In this document: one piece after another, positions 14,367 through 16,491 of the stretch
Layout of the letters: each line of letters starts with the position of its first letter
Numbering within the stretch: the first letter of the stretch is position 1
From: JBDTLH01 sp039934875
GTDB lineage: Bacteria; Acidobacteriota; Terriglobia; Terriglobales; Acidobacteriaceae
Direction of reading: 5' to 3'
NCBI GenBank assembly: GCA_039934875.1
Contig: JBDTLH010000021.1
Coordinates: 1 to 16,491 of the forward strand
DNA: 16,491 nucleotides
Notes under the pieces: model-generated
The model's input: the letters and a program-made list of their open reading frames with translations, nothing else
Told to the model about the DNA's origin: nothing
The model's database searches: none
Made by a program: the position numbers and the translations under genes

Positions 14367-14510
14367 ACCAAAGAGGGCACGACGGTTTCGCGCAGGGCAC
14401 GGGGAGTACAGGTTTGGTATTTCAACCAGGTGAGCGGGTCTCGGCAAGTTAGGGGCGATGCCGGCGAAACGCAAGGTCCTTCCCCTTCGAAGCTCAGGGT
14501 CAGGATGACA
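14367..14510. repeat. Fragments of dispersed repeats downstream of uup
   Basis: The 212-bp spacer between uup and the next gene has no coding evidence. ACCAAAGAGGGCACGACGG (14367-14385) resembles the arms of the 4213-4344 inverted repeat. GGTCCTTCCCC, then CTTCGAAG, then CTCAGGGTCAGGATGACA (14475-14510) resembles a motif I associate with intergenic regions of related genomes; that is from memory, not verified. Confidence 0.4.
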
Positions 14511-14564
14511 AGACGAAGACTTTGCAGATAAATCCAAGGGGAATGGAAAGACGAGGAGTCGGTG

Positions 14565-15572
14565 ATGCGGGCGGCGGTGATTACCCAATTTGGTGGTCCG
14601 GAGGTATTGGAAATACAAGATGTGCCGATGCCTGAGGCGGTTGCGGACCAGGTATTAGTGCGGGTATATGCGTCTGCCCTGAACCGGGCTGATTTATTGC
14701 AACGCAAAGGCGAATATCCCGCGCCGGCGGGGTCGCCGCAAGACATACCTGGACTGGAGTTTGCAGGAGAGATAGCGGCGGTCGGAGCGCTGGTTATCGG
14801 GTGGCAAGTGGGACAACGTGTGTTTGGCATTAGTGGGGGAGGCGCGCAAGCGGAGTACGTGGTTGCTCATGCGCGGATGCTTATGGAAATTCCTGCGGGA
14901 ATGAGCTGGACGGAGGCTGCCGCTATTCCCGAGGCATTTATTACTGCTCATGACGCGCTGTGGATACAGGCACGGCTCCGTCCCAACGAACGTGTGCTGA
15001 TTAACGCGGTGGGCAGCGGGGTGGGACTGGCGGCGGTGCAGTTGGTCAAAGCCATAGGGGCGCAGGCATTTGGTACTGCTCGAACCCAGAGCAAACTGGA
15101 GCGCGCCAAGCGCTTGGGCATGGTGGACGGGTGGATGGTGGGGTCTGGAAAGGAATTGTCACGCGCGGCGGCAGAACCGAAATTCGACGTTGTGCTGGAG
15201 CTCGCGGGAGGAGACTACGTGGGCGGCGATCTGGCGGCGTTGGCCCTGAAAGGCAGACTAATGCTGGTCGGCACCATGGCTGGAAGCATAGCAAATATCA
15301 ATCTATCTCTGGTTTTGACGAAGCGGCTGCGCGTGACTGGCACGGTGCTGCGTTCGCGCCCGTTGGAGGAAAAGATCGCGGCGACGCAGGTTTTCGCGAA
15401 AGAGGCGCTACCGTTATTTGCTAAGGGAGAGTTGCAGGCCGTGGTAGGCCAGACCTTTTCCTTGAATCAGATAGTCGAGGCGCACCGGTATATGGAGAGC
15501 AATAGCAATACCGGCAAGGTAGTTTTATCTATGCGCGAGGAGAGCAATGTCGCAGGCCACCGCGGGATTTGA
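14565..15572 (+). CDS. Zinc-independent quinone oxidoreductase-like dehydrogenase (MDR superfamily)
   Basis: A 335-residue medium-chain dehydrogenase/reductase that would reduce quinones or enones with NADPH in the cytoplasm. The N-terminal GroES-like domain (MRAAVITQFGGPEVLEIQD; SALNRADLLQRKGEYPAPAG; DIPGLEFAGEI) has GLEFAGE where zinc enzymes carry GHE, so catalytic zinc is not expected. The nucleotide-binding motif AVGSGVGLAAVQLVKA spans about residues 148-163. The NRADLLQRKGxYPxPxG stretch resembles the PIG3/TP53I3-like subgroup. ATG 14565 is preferred over GTG 14562 because GAGGAG at 14553-14558 then lies 6 rather than 3 bases away. The last 15 or so residues (EESNVAGHRGI) look unconserved. 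It is a stand-alone gene; the substrate is not known. Confidence 0.9.
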   Translation: MRAAVITQFGGPEVLEIQDVPMPEAVADQVLVRVYASALNRADLLQRKGEYPAPAGSPQDIPGLEFAGEIAAVGALVIGWQVGQRVFGISGGGAQAEYVVAHARMLMEIPAGMSWTEAAAIPEAFITAHDALWIQARLRPNERVLINAVGSGVGLAAVQLVKAIGAQAFGTARTQSKLERAKRLGMVDGWMVGSGKELSRAAAEPKFDVVLELAGGDYVGGDLAALALKGRLMLVGTMAGSIANINLSLVLTKRLRVTGTVLRSRPLEEKIAATQVFAKEALPLFAKGELQAVVGQTFSLNQIVEAHRYMESNSNTGKVVLSMREESNVAGHRGI

Positions 15573-15612
15573 TGGCTAGATGATAAGTGGCATGGCCGTG
15601 CATACAGCAGAC

Positions 15613-15667
15613 GGGGCTAAAGCCCCAAATTCCAAAAGGGAACAATTCCCCCGGCTGAAGCCGGGGG
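15613..15667. repeat. Two REP-like perfect hairpins
   Basis: GGGGCTAAAGCCCC (15613-15626) and CCCCCGGCTGAAGCCGGGGG (15648-15667) are perfect palindromes with 2-base centres, 21 bp apart, starting about 40 bp after the dehydrogenase gene. Both share the pattern G/C arm - GCT - AA or GA - AGC - G/C arm. They could terminate transcription or act as REP-type elements; no T run follows. They lead straight into the tandem array at 15661. Confidence 0.75.
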
Positions 15668-15898
15668 TCTACCCAGGGCATTTTGTGAAGCCCGGTCTGC
15701 CCAGGGTCATTTCGTGAAGCCGGGTCTGCCCAGAGTCATTTCGTGAAGCCGGGTCTGCCCAGAGTCATTTTATGAAGATGGCTCTATCCAGAGTCATTTT
15801 ATGAGACCGGGGTTTACCCAGAAGTCATTTCATGAAGGCGGGGCGCAATCCAGCAATCATTTATGAAGCTGGGTTAACCCTGGAGCCCATTTATGAGA
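15661..15898. repeat. Degenerate 29-31-bp tandem repeat array (minisatellite)
   Basis: About eight contiguous units begin at 15661, 15691, 15720, 15749, 15778, 15807, 15838 and 15869, with a partial ninth at 15899. A unit reads roughly CCGGGTCTGCCCAGAGTCAT, then TTCGTGAAG. The units starting at 15720 and 15749 are nearly identical; those further right decay and gain 1-2 bases. There are no unique spacers, and the period is not a multiple of three, so it is neither CRISPR nor coding. The 15573-15983 gap otherwise holds only the hairpins, and an AT-rich stretch with two TTGCAAA copies at 15941 and 15953. Confidence 0.88.
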
Positions 15899-15983
15899 CT
15901 GGGGATCTTACCTATACCATTACCAAATACTCTTTTATAGTTGCAAATAGACTTGCAAAATCGGCATGAAGCTGTAAGCTGTT

Positions 15984-16244
15984 ATGGATATGAACATCGA
16001 AGAAATTATCCAGCAATTACGATCCGAGCGGGGCCGAATTGACGCCGCAATTGCAGCATTAGAGGGAAGCAGGACAGGAGCTACGCGCGGCAGACGTCCG
16101 GGCAAGGCGGCCAAGCCAATAGCGGGGGCGAAGCGGCGGGGGCGTCCGGCGATGAGCGAGGCGGAGCGGAAAAGACTATCGGTGCAAATGAAAAAGCGCT
16201 GGGCAGAGCGGAAGGCCGCGCAAGCGAAGGCGGCGAAGGCGTAA
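15984..16244 (+). CDS. Small basic protein with AT-hook-like GRP core
   Basis: An 86-residue protein of unknown function. An N-terminal amphipathic helix (MDMNIEEIIQQLRSERGRID, continuing AAIAALEG) looks suited to self-association. A basic linker (about residues 31-51) follows, then KRRGRPAMSEAERKRLSVQM-KKRWAERKAA (about 50-80), in which RGRP matches the core of AT-hook DNA-minor-groove binders. The C-terminus is Lys/Ala-rich, histone H1-like. A nucleoid or DNA-binding role is inference. The ATG at 15984 has no clear Shine-Dalgarno sequence; Met3 at 15990 is an alternative start. It lies directly after the tandem repeat block, and the spacer downstream to the next start is 142 bp. Confidence 0.7.
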   Translation: MDMNIEEIIQQLRSERGRIDAAIAALEGSRTGATRGRRPGKAAKPIAGAKRRGRPAMSEAERKRLSVQMKKRWAERKAAQAKAAKA

Positions 16245-16386
16245 GGGCCTACGCGGTTCGGCGGTCGGCGGTAAGGACTGCGAAACGGACTCAAGCCGGA
16301 GAGTATGCGGCTCTCACCCTTGGCGCAAAGAACGCGCGAAGAATGGGGCGTCCGGCGCCGCGCAATTACTTGGATAAGGAGCAGCC

Positions 16387-16491
16387 ATGCCGCCAGATAC
16401 GCATCAATCGAAGCTGGACCGCTTAGAAGCAGCAGGTATTATCAAGCAAGAGCATTTCTCCGAGCACGATAAGAAGTTGCTTGAGGGCATC
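16387..16491 (+). CDS. Unidentified small protein, 3' end cut off by the window
   Basis: An open frame of 35 codons runs off the right edge: MPPDTHQSKLDRLEAAGIIK, then QEHFSEHDKKLLEGI. ATG 16387 has a good ribosome site, AAGGAG at 16376-16381, with 5 bases of spacing, which is the main support. The visible part is hydrophilic and helical with no signal peptide. The pattern RLEAAGI...FSEHDKKLLEGI recalls short proteins that continue with an L-x-x-EEVDALI segment, sometimes annotated near peptide-modification loci, but the deciding part is outside the window and I assign no function. Confidence 0.6.
   Translation, partial: MPPDTHQSKLDRLEAAGIIKQEHFSEHDKKLLEGI

Noticed and set aside
14177..14830. 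217-codon minus-strand frame across the uup end and the dehydrogenase start
   Set aside because: It is antisense to two well-supported genes and repeat-like spacer DNA, is rich in Pro/Ser/His, and has no recognisable domain.
15661..15898. CRISPR-like repetitive array
   Set aside because: Units abut one another with no unique spacers, vary from unit to unit, and no cas gene is present.
16343..16426. 27-codon frame starting ATG 16343
   Set aside because: It has no ribosome site and overlaps the better supported start at 16387.

Overview
This window looks like chromosomal DNA from a moderately GC-rich, non-fermenting soil-type bacterium, most likely an Acidobacteriota member (Terriglobia). That placement is inference. 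It rests on an Oar-like outer-membrane receptor (carboxypeptidase-regulatory domain plus TonB-dependent barrel), a YpdA-type bacillithiol disulfide reductase, an S9 peptidase next to the receptor, GTG starts, and dispersed short repeats of the GGGGCTAAAGCCCC type. No rRNA, tRNA, integrase, transposase or prophage gene was seen.

Left part (1-5974, all + strand) is mostly housekeeping metabolism. It holds the 3' part of an aromatic amino acid hydroxylase, a DUF4126 membrane protein, a RibB-RibA fusion whose RibA half lacks key catalytic motifs, class II fumarase, a YpdA-like flavoprotein and a small NIPSNAP protein. The spacers carry low-complexity repeats: a 7-bp tandem array that includes the ribBA stop codon, and a head-to-head inverted repeat between fumC and ypdA.

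Middle part (6068-12351, all - strand), read in transcription order: a VapBC-type toxin-antitoxin pair (ribbon-helix-helix antitoxin, PIN toxin, 4-bp overlap), then 24 bp later a cysteine-free ArsR-type regulator, then a 262-bp spacer with a candidate promoter and a 16-bp palindrome. After that come the 936-aa Oar-like receptor and a secreted 714-aa S9 peptidase. The receptor and peptidase probably act together on extracellular peptides, with the ArsR protein as a candidate regulator; both are inferences from order only.

Right part (12529-16491, + strand) has an ABC-F ATPase of the Uup type, a zinc-free quinone-oxidoreductase-like dehydrogenase and a 411-bp non-coding block. That block holds two perfect REP-like hairpins that run directly into about eight degenerate 29-31-bp tandem units. 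It is followed by a small basic protein with an AT-hook-like GRP core and the first 35 codons of an unidentified gene cut by the window edge.

I did not find a convincing new multi-gene system. The most distinctive features are the hairpin-plus-minisatellite block at 15613-15898, the apparently crippled RibA domain, and the palindromes in the oar leader and in front of vapB/uup.
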